A stretch of DNA of 64,000 bases from Porodaedalea pini (Eukaryota; Basidiomycota; Agaricomycetes; Hymenochaetales; Hymenochaetaceae): assembly GCA_002794775.1 (NCBI GenBank), contig NBAY01000001.1, positions 992,001 to 1,056,000 of the forward strand. Direction: 5' to 3'. Made by a program: the position numbers and the translations under genes. The notes beneath the pieces are model-generated. The model was not told the DNA's origin. It did not search any database and saw nothing but the letters and a program-made list of their open reading frames with translations. This document shows, one piece after another, positions 11,478-22,861 of the stretch; the stretch's first letter is position 1; the number at the start of each line of letters is the position of its first letter.

Positions 11478-12928
11478 CGCGCGATGTCCCTCGTGGTGGG
11501 CGTCGAACGCGCGATACGAAGAACGGGTGATACGAGGATGATGTAAAGAAAGTCGCGGGCGTTTCGAGCGTCGAGCGCGACCAGAGCGCCGAGGTCGACG
11601 GTGACGACGACACCGACGACAGTGAGCACGATATGGTGGTGGTGGATGCGTAGGAAGGAAAAGAGTGCTTTCGCTTAGCGCGGGACTAGATGCGCGTGTA
11701 TTTGTCTATTTGCACCGCGTCCATCTTAGGACCTCCTTATATAACATTCATAGCAATATATGACTTTGAACGGATAACAAAGTGAATTCTGTGGCCACTG
11801 CAATGAAAGAACTACTACTGCGGTGCCCGCTCCAAGTCCCTTTATAATTCCCTCCCGGTGCTCACAGAGCTTTCACGAATTGAACATCTACTTTAGTGAC
11901 AAGAGTCTCCCGTGCCGACCCCTTCGGTGCAGATATAATCTGCGAACACGTAAAGTATCAAGCACACAGCTACTCTGACACCGGTGTAAGGCGTGAAGAA
12001 ACTTCCAGGTGGATCCGCTGCGGTAGGCTGTCCTACCTCTCTTTATAGGTTGAGACCATGTATAACTTTGGCCCAAATCAACCTCCCCATGCGAGTTGAA
12101 CCACATACTGACAAGACTGCATAGCTTTCCAATCAAGTTAAATCACGACACGCTGCGTTCCACTTTCCTTTGGTTGTCAGTTTTTGGTAAGTGCAACAAT
12201 GAAAGGCCTGGACACGCGCCACGAGGCAGTTTTGCACCGCATGTGCACATGAACAAATGGAGGTGTTCAAGTTTTCACTTATAAAAATCCTCCGTTTTAC
12301 ATAGGACTCGTCACTTACTTATGGATCGTTTGGGTGTTGGGAGAAAGGCTGGTGTGCTTTATGGTTTCCTTTTGAAGGGACAATTGCCGTGATCGTCAGA
12401 TTTCCACTTACGGAAACACCAATGAAACATGACGCGGTGAAGGCGAGCTCAGCCTTGCATTGATCGCAGCACTCGACGACTCGGCGAGCACTCTATCTTC
12501 ATCATCACCCTTCGGAACAGCCATGAGGTCCCTTGGCTTGTCTTCGAGTCATCATGCCGACGATGTCAAGCTCGTCCAGCTTCCTCGGCGAGAATTCTCA
12601 TCCTCAGGCGTATTGCTCTCTCCGGTTTGCACCCATCATCTGTGAAATCGATGCCAGCTAGAAGGATATATATATTTGTGCCCGTCACCGTGAATTTCCA
12701 TTCCCGCGACCCTACCGGGGTAAGCGGCGTAGAATATGAACGTAGGTGAGCTCAGTCTTCCGTTCACATATGTGAAGGGTGAAGAATGGGGCTGCCATGT
12801 TGCATCACGTCGCGAGGCTCACACGTCATCTCAGCAGCTAGGATGCTATAAGAAGCCCTCAGCACCTCGTACATCTTACAGTAAATCACTACCATCTCTA
12901 AAGCACCAGAGACTGATCAAGTACCATA
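11478..12928. other. Long divergent promoter region
   Basis: These 1.45 kb lie between the divergent starts of the HMG-box gene and the CBM5/12-DUF3421 gene. A TATATAA-like box at 11738-11744 faces both ways. The minus-strand frame at about 11900-12060 (reading PYTGVRVAVCLILYVFADY) lacks a start and a clear splice partner. A long regulatory region fits a regulator gene such as an HMG factor. Confidence 0.4.
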
Positions 12929-14444
12929 ATGTCTGACCGCGGCCAGTGGCAATCCGACTTCGTCGAGTACAATGTGGGCGACATCGTCGAGTATGAAGGT
13001 ATATCTGTGCTGATCATATCAGGTTGCTATTGTTCTGAACACCTTGTTTTAAGGCAAGAGATTCAAAAACATCCAAAGCCATCGGTCTCAGCCCGACTGG
13101 CCGCCCAGCGGAACTCCCGCCCTCTGGGAGGACATCGGAAATTCGTATGGAGAGGGCGGAGGTGATCAATATGGCCAGCCTCAGGAGCAACGCCCTCCTC
13201 CACCTCAGAAGTGGGACAGTGCCCCGCAAGGTAGGTGTTTGACTCTGCATCTCAGTCAAGGTCAACGGCGAACTGATGCCTCGTTGATCTTACATCCTCT
13301 CCTTTGTTCTTTTATCTTTAGCCCCGAACTCCGGTTACACCGCCGATAATGGCGTGCAGGTAGAGCAGCATGAGACCGAGAAGAAGTGGTATGATCTCGA
13401 CGATGGGAAGAAAGATGCACTGGTTAGTGCACCTTATTCGTGTTCTTACTCTTTACAATTTGGGTAACTGAAGCTAATTGCATCGCTTTGTATCATTCTT
13501 TCTCTATCCCTCCGAAACTCTCGCACCGCCATCCAGCTCGCCGGTGGTCTCGCGCTCGGACTCGGCGCACTCGCGGGCGGTGTCTACTACGAACACGAGA
13601 AGCACAAGAAGGATGGCGAAGAGGCGAAAGCACAGGCCTGGGAGCTGCAGAACTGGATGGTCGCCGCACGTCAGCGCACCGAAGAATATTTGCGTCAGGG
13701 TCCTCGTGCGCCAGTGACGTGGGTGTATAGCGAATACCTCGATAGGCCTGAGCTCCGCAACAACTTGGTGCTTGGCGGTGAAGAGGACGGACAGACGTGG
13801 TATATCGCCAGAGCTCCGCATATCGTGAGTTATCTTCTTCGTGACTTTATGAAGTGCACGTACTAATTTCTGTCATCCTTAGGGCGGACTTCGTGAGTTC
13901 CCGTATTTGCCTACAATCATATTTTCTGATTATAATACTCTTTATCCTTTAGAACCTGGTAAATGCAGGCCAGGTGTCGGCGCATTCTTCGGTTTCGGGC
14001 ATGAAGCGATCCACGTGAAGCAGTACGAAACGCTCATTGGCGACTCACGCGGCGTGCGCTGGGTCCCGGTTTCCGGTACGTTCTCCTTCGAGCAACTCGG
14101 TGCACGTGCAGTCGAGGGCGGGCGCGAAGATGACGGGACGCCACTTGCTATTGCGCGCGGACGTGCCAAGGAGCACAGCGGCTTCCTCGGGATTGGAGGT
14201 GGCGGCAAGGAAGGCCTTTTCCCTGGGAAGGCGAGCCCGAAGCTCAGTGGTGCGTATGTCACTGTGGGTGACAAGGAGGTCAAGGTCGAAGTGAGTACAT
14301 ATTTTATCCTTCTTTTCTTCCTTTTTCCTACCCTATACGACTATCTACTTCCGTCTTTCTTTGGGACTTTTTTTTTCTCTTGCATATTGCTGACATTTAT
14401 CGTTCATTCACATATAGGACTACGAGGTACTGGTGTATGCCTAA
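12929..14444 (+). CDS. CBM5/12 chitin-binding-like plus DUF3421/DM9 protein
   Basis: Starts MSDRGQWQSDFVEYNVGDIV, a carbohydrate-binding module of the CBM5/12 type: W-Q then Y-x-x-G-D-x-V, with the SQPDWPPSGTPALWEDIG end spanning a small intron. After a Pro/Gln-rich linker comes a glycine-zipper-like hydrophobic stretch (LLAGGLALGLGALAGGVYYE), then a charged helix. The C-terminal half is DUF3421/DM9: PGKCRPGVGAFFGFGHEAIH and VRWVPVSGTFSFEQLGARAV. It ends KVEDYEVLVYA with the stop at 14442-14444. DM9/natterin-type modules often bind mannose-like sugars; the fungal role is not known to me. No N-terminal signal peptide is seen, so it is probably cytosolic or released by another route. All exon joins are in frame. 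Confidence 0.85.
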
Positions 14445-14869
14445 ACCTGGATAAATTTCGCGCGGTAGACTGTTCTCTTCGAACCTATCATTGGTGGATA
14501 GAGTTCGGCCCAAAGGCAGTAAAGAAGTTCATTGAGTACGTTCGAACAAAAGGAAAGATGTGATGTATGAACCATATATCAATATACTTGTATACTTGGA
14601 CCTTCGATCTATCATGGTTCTGTCGGTCTGCGCCGTCCTGAACCCGATGTCTTCTCATAAAGACCTTGTCGGTCTGGTGTTGTTAACACCGCCCTTCAAG
14701 ATCAAGCAACTTGCTGTGTACCTTGATACCTTGCTTTCTATCTCCCGCGTCTGGGCGATCCACCTGATAAGAATTACTGTACGTACACCATCACAGTGCC
14801 CACAGTAAGTGTATCTCGTCAGACTCCGGATCTGAATCTCAGCGATGCCCATTCACACTTCGAATACAG
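14445..14869. other. Intergenic before the Zn2Cys6 locus
   Basis: Contains the 3' end of the DUF3421 gene. Near 14735 a pyrimidine-rich piece (TTGCTTTCTATCTCCC) resembles sequence upstream of the mini-Zn2Cys6 loci near 30.2 kb and 29.25 kb. At the place where the 30.2-kb copy has its ATG, this copy reads ATT. Confidence 0.4.
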
Positions 14870-15338
14870 ACTACACGAGTCATCACCAGCCCGGTAGTGA
14901 CGACAACGAGCGCTGGTACCGATGCGAATGGACGCAAGGCTTGCTTACGCTGTAAGGTGAAGAAAATCAGGGTACGTGTGTGTTCTCTTGAGTTCCGCGC
15001 TTGCAGTGAGTCAATTAGTGTCGTTGCTGGCCAGTGCGATCTTATAGAGACGCAAGAAGTACCGTGCACGGGCTGTACAGCGAATAGAGTAGCTTGTGTC
15101 GGGGAACGGTGAGTACTGTGTATTTCCATACTATCAATACACTGAAATTCCGATAGTGAACTTTAGGGACGATGGGACACATTACAAACTTAGGCCGACT
15201 GTAGCATCTAGATCTATCGAGAATAATGTAAGACGTATGCAGTTTGCTATGCGTGTTTGGGTGTATATTATGATGCTCAGTAGGGCACATCCTTCTCAGA
15301 CTATCTTGCCCAGTCGCCTGCCTACCACGCAAGACTAA
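14870..15338 (+). CDS. Small Zn2Cys6 binuclear-cluster protein, start unresolved (copy A)
   Basis: The frame reads GRKACLRCKVKKIR, an intron begins right after that codon, and CDLIETQEVPCTGCTANRVAC resumes after it. Together this gives CX2CX6CX9CX2CX6C, a complete fungal Zn2Cys6 DNA-binding cluster. A third exon after a donor near 15111 gives DDGTHYKLRPTVASRSIENN and runs to the stop at 15336-15338. No in-frame ATG was found upstream. The likely acceptor is at 14869, and the ancestral start seems lost (ATT at the matching place). The domain is well kept but there is no long C-terminal fungal transcription-factor domain, so this is either a miniature regulator or a young pseudogene. Confidence 0.5.
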
Positions 15339-15466
15339 TTTATAAATATCAGAGATATTTTCATATCCCTATTTTTCAGTGTGTAGCTGAGTCGTCATAC
15401 TTACCAGGATGCACTTCTGCCGGTGTACGGTTGCATTTCATGAGTAATTCTGGCAGACAGAATAAA

Positions 15467-15484
15467 CATCAGGAAAAACCTCCC
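15467..15484 (+). repeat. Left terminal inverted repeat
   Basis: 18 nt, CATCAGGAAAAACCTCCC, matched exactly by the complement of 22862-22879. Confidence 0.7.
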
Positions 15485-15486
15485 AG

Positions 15487-15720
15487 CGGAATATCATGGA
15501 ATAATTTTAGAATAGAAAGACATTTGTAGAATAGTTTGGAATGGCATTAGGATGGATTTGGACCCCTTGGAATTGCACGGAATTGAGTAGAAAAAAGGAT
15601 CTGTCTTGGAATTTGCTAGAATCGGCAAGGTGGTTTGTGGAATTGCACAAAATTGAGTAGAATAATAAAATTGTATTGGAATTTTCTGGAATTGGCAAGG
15701 TGGGTTGTGGAATGAGATAG
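15487..15720 (+). repeat. GGAAT subterminal array, left
   Basis: About ten copies of GGAAT plus AGAAT variants are spaced irregularly. They include a diverged duplication of a roughly 65-bp unit (GGAATTGCACGGAATTGAG and GGAATTGCACAAAATTGAG). Probably transposase binding sites, by analogy with other TIR elements. Confidence 0.55.
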
Positions 15721-15735
15721 AAAATGTTATAGCAA

Positions 15736-16386
15736 ATGCAGCATTTGAGCACCTCAGAAACTTGTAAAATCCATATCTCACTCAATTCTTCACAGAATAA
15801 GTTCAAAAAAGTTGCTAAATTTATGTTTCAATGGCTTCTAGATTTATGTGAGCTTAGTGGACAGAATGTGGAATATTAAGGCTGCAGTAGTGAGAATATG
15901 TGTTTTTCTAGTAAAACTCCTTCCCTGAATTTCCCTGAGCTCAATTGTGAAGCTAATGACATGAAACTTGTTGGAGAATGGCCTTTGTATTATATTGTTG
16001 ATTTTATGAGGGCTGAACTAGAGTGAATGTCTCTTGATCTGCTTAACTGTTGTGCTGAAACTCAAATTTGCTTGACTCAGACAGTCTTCAAAAAATTCCC
16101 TGCATTATTATAAGCCATCTAAAATTCAATATACATTATATAGACCATTCTCCAACAAGTTTCATGTCATTAGCTTCACAATTGAGCTCAGGGAAATTCA
16201 GGGAAGGAGTTTTACTAGAAAAACACATATTCTCACTACTGCAGCCTCAATATTCCATATTCTGTCCTCTAAGCTCACATAAATTTTAGAAACCATTGAA
16301 ACATAAATTTAGAAACTTTTTTGAAGAGTTTTTGTGAAGAATTGAGTGAGATATGATATATTTTGTATTTGGAGGCACTTCAGGCG
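15736..16386. repeat. Long inverted repeat (hairpin) inside the element
   Basis: Arm 15736-15981 is the near-complement of arm 16145-16386, separated by a loop of about 163 bp. For example, CTTGTTGGAGAATGG ends the left arm and CCATTCTCCAACAAG starts the right arm. The match goes on through TGAGCTCA, AGTAGTGAGAATATGTG and TCACTCAATTCTTCAC, with scattered mismatches toward the outer ends. It could be a nested foldback or MITE insertion, or a source of hairpin RNA. Confidence 0.75.
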
Positions 16387-16583
16387 ACAAAAACTGCTAA
16401 GTCCAATCCTGGATGCGTCGTCCACAGAAGAGGTGTGGGAACTTGATCACGTGTATGTTGGTTTGTAATATTGCACTACTCTGCACTACATGTGCTACGA
16501 ACACTACAGAAAAGAAAAGGAAAAAAAAAGGAAAAAAAACTAGTCGTATCAGGGGGATTGCCCATGTCAAGGCACGTAAAGAT

Positions 16584-17381
16584 TTACGCAAAGTGTATGC
16601 GCTGTCGGGGAATATACCAACGAATAAAATGATGAAAGGAGATAGGGCATGATGCTATAATGTCCTCATACTCAAAGTGAAGATAAGCTACATAGTCGAA
16701 GTATGTGTCATAGAAGGGATTAGCAGGGAAAGGAAAATAGTAATGTACCGCATAGGAGAGGTCTGGAGGGCGCAGTCCATAAGCGAAAGCTAGTTCGTAG
16801 GGGAGACCCAGTGCAGGTATGAAAGGCTTCGCATGTGGGTTCAGTGGTTTGAGGCCGACAAAGGACAGCAGACCAGGTTGTTCATCCGGTGGTGTATGAT
16901 AGCCAACAAATGCCGGCTGGAAGTTATTATGTGGGTTGGCCAATAAGGCCCGAAGTTCGGTGATAATTTTGACCAATGAGGCCGAGGATGATGGGGGCGA
17001 TGATGTGAATGTGTTCACTGCAGCGAGCAAGCAACGATGTATGAAGTGGAAAGTGTCTCTATCTGAGGCAGGAGGCTCAGGTAGGATCGAAGGTTTGGAA
17101 GACCTTGCCTGGCGACGGCTGTGGCATCGGCGACACGGTGAAGGATGATAAAAGGTGATGGGGCGGCACAACGGTGACGCCAAGGACGATCTGAGATCCA
17201 AGACCGCGGATGCGATGCAGTGTAACACCAACTGGTTTGTTGGGCACGGAACGAGTGGAACGCACGCGATGTACATCACGAAGTCGAAGAGCCTCGACTT
17301 GGCAATCGAGCGAAGCGGTACACCCAGATCGGCGGAGATTACCCAAACACGGAACACACGCAACGACTGGATCGCACACAT
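16584..17381 (-). CDS. Orphan 265-residue ORF in the element
   Basis: An open frame from 17381 to the stop near 16584 on the minus strand, ending RWYIPRQRIHFA. The C-terminal half is rich in Pro, Tyr, Phe and His (PDLSYAVHYYFPFPANPFYD) and looks protein-like rather than random. I recognise no family. It lies inside the TIR element and could be a cargo or captured gene, or part of a longer spliced gene. The initiator is uncertain. Confidence 0.3.
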   Translation of the reverse strand: MCAIQSLRVFRVWVISADLGVPLRSIAKSRLFDFVMYIACVPLVPCPTNQLVLHCIASAVLDLRSSLASPLCRPITFYHPSPCRRCHSRRQARSSKPSILPEPPASDRDTFHFIHRCLLAAVNTFTSSPPSSSASLVKIITELRALLANPHNNFQPAFVGYHTPPDEQPGLLSFVGLKPLNPHAKPFIPALGLPYELAFAYGLRPPDLSYAVHYYFPFPANPFYDTYFDYVAYLHFEYEDIIASCPISFHHFIRWYIPRQRIHFA

Positions 17382-18638
17382 CAGCTACTCGGACTGACCC
17401 CAGTGCACTTATCTGTGCGCATGTCCTCTCGACCCTGCCAAAGGTTTGTTCATTTGCCTTTGTCTAACGAACATGCGCCAGCCCGGCATTGGTCGTTCCA
17501 GCTTCGTACAAAGGATCCTGAAGCTCACCGACGCTATGCCAAGTCAACATGTGCCGTCCCTGCCTTTCAGTAGTTCAGATCGTGGAGCCACTCAAAGGAA
17601 CACTCAGGAGGCTCAGTGGTAGGACAATAGAGGACTCATCTTATTTTATTTCGCCTTTCATGTTTACGCAGGACACTTGTTTAGTATTTATAGAGCACCG
17701 AATGTTAGGGTCGGGCGAATATTCCAATTCTTTAACCACGAAGGTGTTGCCTTCTGGACTGTATGGTCCTCTGAGTGGTGTATTACCGAGATGACTTTAC
17801 TTATCTTCGACCGATCCCGTAACCAGCTTCTCCTTCACTGCCCTTATCAGGTAGAACCTGAGGTTGGTATTGAAAGCACTTAGTTACAGCAGATAGGGGA
17901 GGTAATGCCCTAGAGGGTCAAGAGATGTTCAGTTATGCTGCGATGTTGTCTAGGAGGCAAACTGCAAGGCTTTGGCGTAGCCGAGATGCACTCAACCAGA
18001 CTTGGTTCTGTGGACAATGAGAGGAACCTTCTAAGCATGGCATAGCTGAGAGTCTACTCAATCAAAGTCAATCCTTATTCAACTTGGGACAAATCCTCAA
18101 CCCAGTATGGGGTGGACTCGTTATTCAACCAAGGAGGGTATTACACAGTGGTAGTTATAGATGTAGAGGTAGGGGTAAGAAGATAGCTATACAGGTAGCT
18201 AAAACCGTACTGTAAAAGTGATAGAGAATGAGGATCTGGGGTGCTAGTTACTCGGCCTTATATAGCCTACTGAATTTCTAATTTCTTTATGTTCTGCCCA
18301 ACCAGATGCCCTTCCATCTCCTTCCTATGTTTCAGGTGGCCGCAGCACTTGGCTGCTGCGGTGGGGATGTATGCACATGTACTTCGTCCAATGGTTTGCT
18401 TGTATCTGCAACTTGGACTGCGGGTGTGAGTCACGTGATGTCATGACCCGCACCCTCGGGTGAGTACATCACTGATTTGGTAGTCGGGCTCCCACGTTCT
18501 CCACATGCTTCAGTTTAATTAACTTCCTGCTTCTCCCGTGTGCTTCTATATTGGGGCTTTACTTCCCTGCTTCTCGAAGTGTCTTCCTCAGTTGTGGCAC
18601 TGCATAGCCTATCAGGTGGCATTGCTGCGCTTGGGTGT
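17382..18638. other. Non-coding interior of the element
   Basis: 1.26 kb without a convincing gene. Around 17900-18480 it resembles fungal LTR-type DNA (a TATATA box near 18262, a GTCACGTGATGTCATGACCC-like block near 18430), but no matching second LTR or target duplication was found. Confidence 0.3.
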
Positions 18639-19286
18639 TCATTCCTCCCATTCAAATCCATTGGGGATAACCATGTGGACCCATGGGTTATTCTTGGATC
18701 GCCATTCAGTGTCAGGTCCACTCGGTGATAGGGCTGCTCCACCGAGACATGTCTCAATTGTGAACAGTGGGTCATGTACTCCTAGGGCTAGAGTGATCTT
18801 GAATGTACATCTTCCTGACACGTGCTTGAATTTGTATAGTGTAATCGTGCCTTGATGCTTTATGTCCCTGAGGTATGCCCAGCAGTGCTTGAGTGCTGTT
18901 GTTATATGTATTGGTATGTCGTTCCCTTGTACTGGACTCAGGGTAGGTATTTGTATCATCATCTTGCAGTTCCTGCATTCTTCATGTGGCTCCTTATTGT
19001 ATTGGATCACTGTATCCCATTTGTAGTTCTCCATGCCACATTCTTCTTTACTGATGTGGACTTTATATGTCTTGGCATCTTGATAGTAGATTGCCTGTCC
19101 TGTTTCAAAGTATGGGGATTGGCCTTCCCACTTGTGTGCTTGTAATGTGACGTCCTGGTCCATTAGTCCTATTGTCTTTAGGAGTTCTGGGACCTTCTGT
19201 GCTACGTTCTGTAGTAGCATGCACTTTGTACATTGGGGATCAACCTCCATAGGTTGTCCTTTGCTTTCTTGATGTTTGTGTGCCAT
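18639..19286 (-). CDS. Orphan 215-residue Cys-containing ORF in the element
   Basis: Starts MAHKHQESKGQPMEVDPQCT and ends PNGFEWEE at 18639. It carries CTKCMLL near residue 19 and ECRNCKMM near 108, spaced pairs that could bind metal. The reading frame is long, of even composition and ends cleanly, so it looks like a true or recently true gene. I do not recognise the family and see no transposase catalytic residues. The location inside a TIR element suggests an element-encoded accessory protein. Confidence 0.4.
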   Translation of the reverse strand: MAHKHQESKGQPMEVDPQCTKCMLLQNVAQKVPELLKTIGLMDQDVTLQAHKWEGQSPYFETGQAIYYQDAKTYKVHISKEECGMENYKWDTVIQYNKEPHEECRNCKMMIQIPTLSPVQGNDIPIHITTALKHCWAYLRDIKHQGTITLYKFKHVSGRCTFKITLALGVHDPLFTIETCLGGAALSPSGPDTEWRSKNNPWVHMVIPNGFEWEE

Positions 19287-20390
19287 GTCACAAGGTGTGA
19301 CAGTGTAGCGTGACTGTGACTGACGGATTTTTGCATAGGCAAGTATCCGTCAAGATCAGGTGACCACGTAATCACGTGGATGATCGACAATGATCTGCCT
19401 TGATTGACATTTCTGAATGTGCAAAAATTTCCTTTCACCAAATGTTGTAGATAGAACAGCAATTCCACCCCTGAGTTTTGATGCCTAACTTTGTGTGATA
19501 TCTCTCAGGACGTTCTCTAGGTACTCCTCAGAGCCTTAGTGACTCGAATCGCTCACCTCAACTTCATTTTATTCGCGTTGCGCTCATTCCATCCATTCCA
19601 TCTTCGCCTCGTTCCACTTCGTTCTCATTACCTCGACTTCACTCCCTCTAGTCTCTTATCTTCTGATTTAAGTCCCGTATCTCGCCCCGCTCTCTGGTAC
19701 TCCAGACAACGTCTGTTGAGCACAGGGACTAGCCGTCCATCCCGAGGACAATCCCGCTCTGAGAAATTGCACTAGTATTAGCGCATCTCTGTGTCTTCTG
19801 ACACAGCCACCAACAATCCCCCACACATCTCGAGCACTCCGCTGGCGCTACGCTTCGAACACTTCCCTACTAGTACGCTTTGCCAATTCTGTTGCCCCTG
19901 ACACACCGGAACGCACGCAACCTGAACCCTGCAATCCAGAACCCATGGAACTTGACCGGAACAAGGGTATTGACCCACTAGACATGTCTCCCTTGAACTC
20001 ATTCATCTGATTCCCATTCACTAACAACCAGAACTCAGTATCTTCAGCGGTCGAGGACACGGTTGAAGCGAAGGGCAGTTCGACGTGAATGCATGAAGGG
20101 ATCGCTTGTCATCGATGGAACTAGGTCTCAGAGCAACTTTCCCATGATGGGATAATGGGAGTAAGAGATTAAGTGTATGTTGGTTTTGGCACGACATGCC
20201 ACACAGTCTTCACATCTGCTACCACTCCACTATGTCTGGTGCTGACATCTTACAGAATGTCTGAAAAAACCCTCAATTGCACCCACCACAACCATCACAC
20301 ATGAAGTGGTAGCCTCGCCAGCAGCCTGGTGGGACACACTCACTGCCGCAGGCAACATGACGTCCAAGTTCCGACTTTCAACTTATTAGA
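19287..20390. other. Non-coding interior of the element
   Basis: 1.1 kb with a pyrimidine-rich tract at about 19560-19690 (many CTTC and TCGT steps) and no supported gene. Confidence 0.35.
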
Positions 20391-22500
20391 ATGCTCATCT
20401 TCAAGCTGAAGACTGTAAAATCTGCCACAACAGTTCCTGTTGTTGTCATTGCATGCATCACTGGACCTGCTAAAAGAAATTTTCACGGTGGACAAGGACT
20501 CCCATGTGCACAGTCTCTTTATCTGTCCACACGCATTATTAAAGTTCGTCCACTTTCACCATTAGCACTTGACGCAAACACATTCCCAATTGCCACGGTT
20601 CTTGGTGCATCGCTCACATCATTGACTTCCCTCTTTGCCATACATGCGCTTGCCTCCAATTTTACTGTTTTCCTCCCTGGAACTACCATTATTTCATACT
20701 TGCGTGCTCACGAAAACGGGGAGACCAAGCTTCACAAGTTAGATTTTGTGGAACTCAAGGCCAAGGCTTATTTTCAAAAAGGAGCTATGATGGAGAAAGG
20801 GCACGCATCTTTGCATGTCTTTTGCAGGTCGACACCACCGTAATGCACAACTCAAATGGGACCAGAAGGAAAATAAGTTCATAGAAGGTGATGGTGAGGG
20901 TGCGGACAACATGAGAATCATAAAGACGGAAGGCAGAACACGCCTTCCCACGACATATCGCAGCAGACGTCACGATGAGTGGAAGGTGAAGACGCTGCAG
21001 CGCGCACATCTGCAATTGCCGCCCAGGAAGACACAATGAAAGAGGAATGGATAACCGACGGCGCAGTGAAGATTGCTGTTGGCGTGAAGAAAGAGGTCAA
21101 CTCTCAGGCTTGGTATATGAACGTGCGTTGGTTGTTCTGTAATCCCTCACTTTGTGCTGACAAGTACTATAGGTGCTGATCAAGGTTGATATGACATGCG
21201 TCTTCAGAGGGAGCTCCGAGCTTGAGGAGCCATAGTAATCCGTCCAACTACAGAAACGGCCATGTATTCCTACTACACCAAATGGATCAAGAGCTATCAT
21301 GATCTACCCCTCAAGCCCAACCAGTGGATCAGTGTTGCGCGCTGCAAGTTCAAGAGCCCCCAGCTGTTCCTCCATACGCGCGAATTCCTATGACAGGAAG
21401 GCCACACTGCACATCTCACGAAGGAGGCCGACACTGAAGTACAGGAAATTCTCAATCTACATCGTCATGTGTACGAGGAGCTGCTTACTGTACCCGTCAT
21501 CCCAGGCGTCAAGTCCGGGAAGGAGAAGTTCACCGGTGGTCTTTACACGACAACTGTGGAAGGCTTCATTCTGATGACCAGCCGTGGCACCTGAGCTGCG
21601 ACGTCGCATTGCCTTTATCAAGGCTTCTCACAGCCAGAGATGTTCAACATGGTGGCTGAAGACCTGGATGATCCACAGGGTACGGGTCTGAACGGTGCAA
21701 ACCATTTGTGTTGCAGAACTCATGGGGCCCAAGCATGTGCACAATTGGAGTCACAGTTATAATTCATGGCGACAACCAGGGTCTTGTTGTCCCACCACGT
21801 GTTGTGAGCGTCCAAGCAATTGTTGTCCCCTGCAGTATCACTGTGCTTACTAACAAGCAGGAGTCATATGACCGCTGTGCTCAGGAAAGCCAGTATCCAT
21901 GTGAAGGTGGATGTACTGGATGACTACGCTCCTGGCTACAAGTTCAACGACTGGGAACAGAAGATATGAAAATACATTATTCCTTATTCCTCGGTTTTCC
22001 TGTGGTCTTACAAATGGCTTTTTGTCCAGTGTGTGCCGCTTCGCCTCGAACTTGGTCCGATCGACATCCAGAAGAAGCAAACACTTTCTGTGCGACGTGA
22101 TACGGGCGTGAAGGTGCCAATAGCACTCGCAGAACTGGAGACTGCCATACCTGGACTTCCCGAGACTATCCAACAAGAGATGTTCCAGCACGCGAAGGCT
22201 TTGTACACTCTGTACATGTCTCACCTGTGTGTCGTAACCAAATGGGATGATGTCGTGCCGACACTCGAGTTGCAGTCCTTCCATGGTGCGAAGAGAAAGC
22301 GTGTGAAGACAACATCAAGGAGCACAGTGGACGCAAGCGTGTGTTTCCTCTCCTTCTTCCACTTTGCTAAAGCAAGTGTGCTGACCATTATTCTATTCTA
22401 CATAGCTCGAAACCACAAGACATATGCATGCCGTCCACAGGCACAAAGTTGCGTGCCATTCCCTTCAATCAGGTGCAGTACCCACCCATCGAGTCTGGCG
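20391..22500 (+). pseudogene. Decayed cytosolic prolyl-tRNA synthetase copy
   Basis: Reading across frames gives the class II core of eukaryotic ProRS. It starts with an N-terminal piece (DANTFPIATVLGASLTSLTS), then KIAVGVKKEVN, a gap, and [19 protein letters not shown]. Later blocks are EGHTAHLTKEA, EKFTGGLYTTTVEGFI, NSWG, QTLSVRRDTGVKVPIALAEL and VVPTLELQSF. It is broken by TGA in FL-Q-EGHTAHL (a Trp codon in the family), another TGA after SRGT, several frameshifts and a deletion of roughly 90 codons between VDM and SELEEP. At least two GT-AG introns are still present (about 21121-21172 and 22340-22405). It was therefore copied as genomic DNA and not by retroposition. It lies wholly inside the TIR element. 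The functional gene must be elsewhere. Confidence 0.85.
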
Positions 22501-22629
22501 CCAATAGCACTCACAGAACTGGAGACTGCCGTATCTATGATCAGCATTGTGGCTATTATTCACAGTGATCTTCCTGGTGTGCTCCATGACCTGTTTTTTA
22601 AGTAGGTTGAGTAATTACGGACATGTATG

Positions 22630-22850
22630 GAATGAGTACGGAATAGCATAATTTATATTGAAGAAATTTTGGAACATGCAAATAAATGATGAAGAAAAAT
22701 TGGAATGCACAAATAAATGACATAGAATACTAGAGAAAGTCTAGAATACAGGTGAAAAATGATGGAATACCACGGAATACGGAATACCCTTATAGAATCT
22801 GCCTAGTATGGAATCAGCCGGAATCACCGGCTGATTCCGGCAATTCCGCT
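22630..22850 (+). repeat. GGAAT subterminal array, right
   Basis: At least eight GGAAT motifs lie next to the right terminal repeat (for example GGAATACCACGGAATACGGA), mirroring the left end. Confidence 0.5.
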
Positions 22851-22861
22851 ATTTTCTGCCG

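Noticed and set aside
11888..12136. Possible small protein on the minus strand (frame with a hydrophobic stretch and Cys)
   Set aside because: A stop sits upstream in the hydrophobic frame and no in-phase first exon with a start was convincing. A mating pheromone was considered but there is no CaaX end.
17880..18490. Solo LTR candidate
   Set aside because: It looks LTR-like in composition (TATATA box, GTCACGTGA block) but has no matching TG/CA ends or target duplication.
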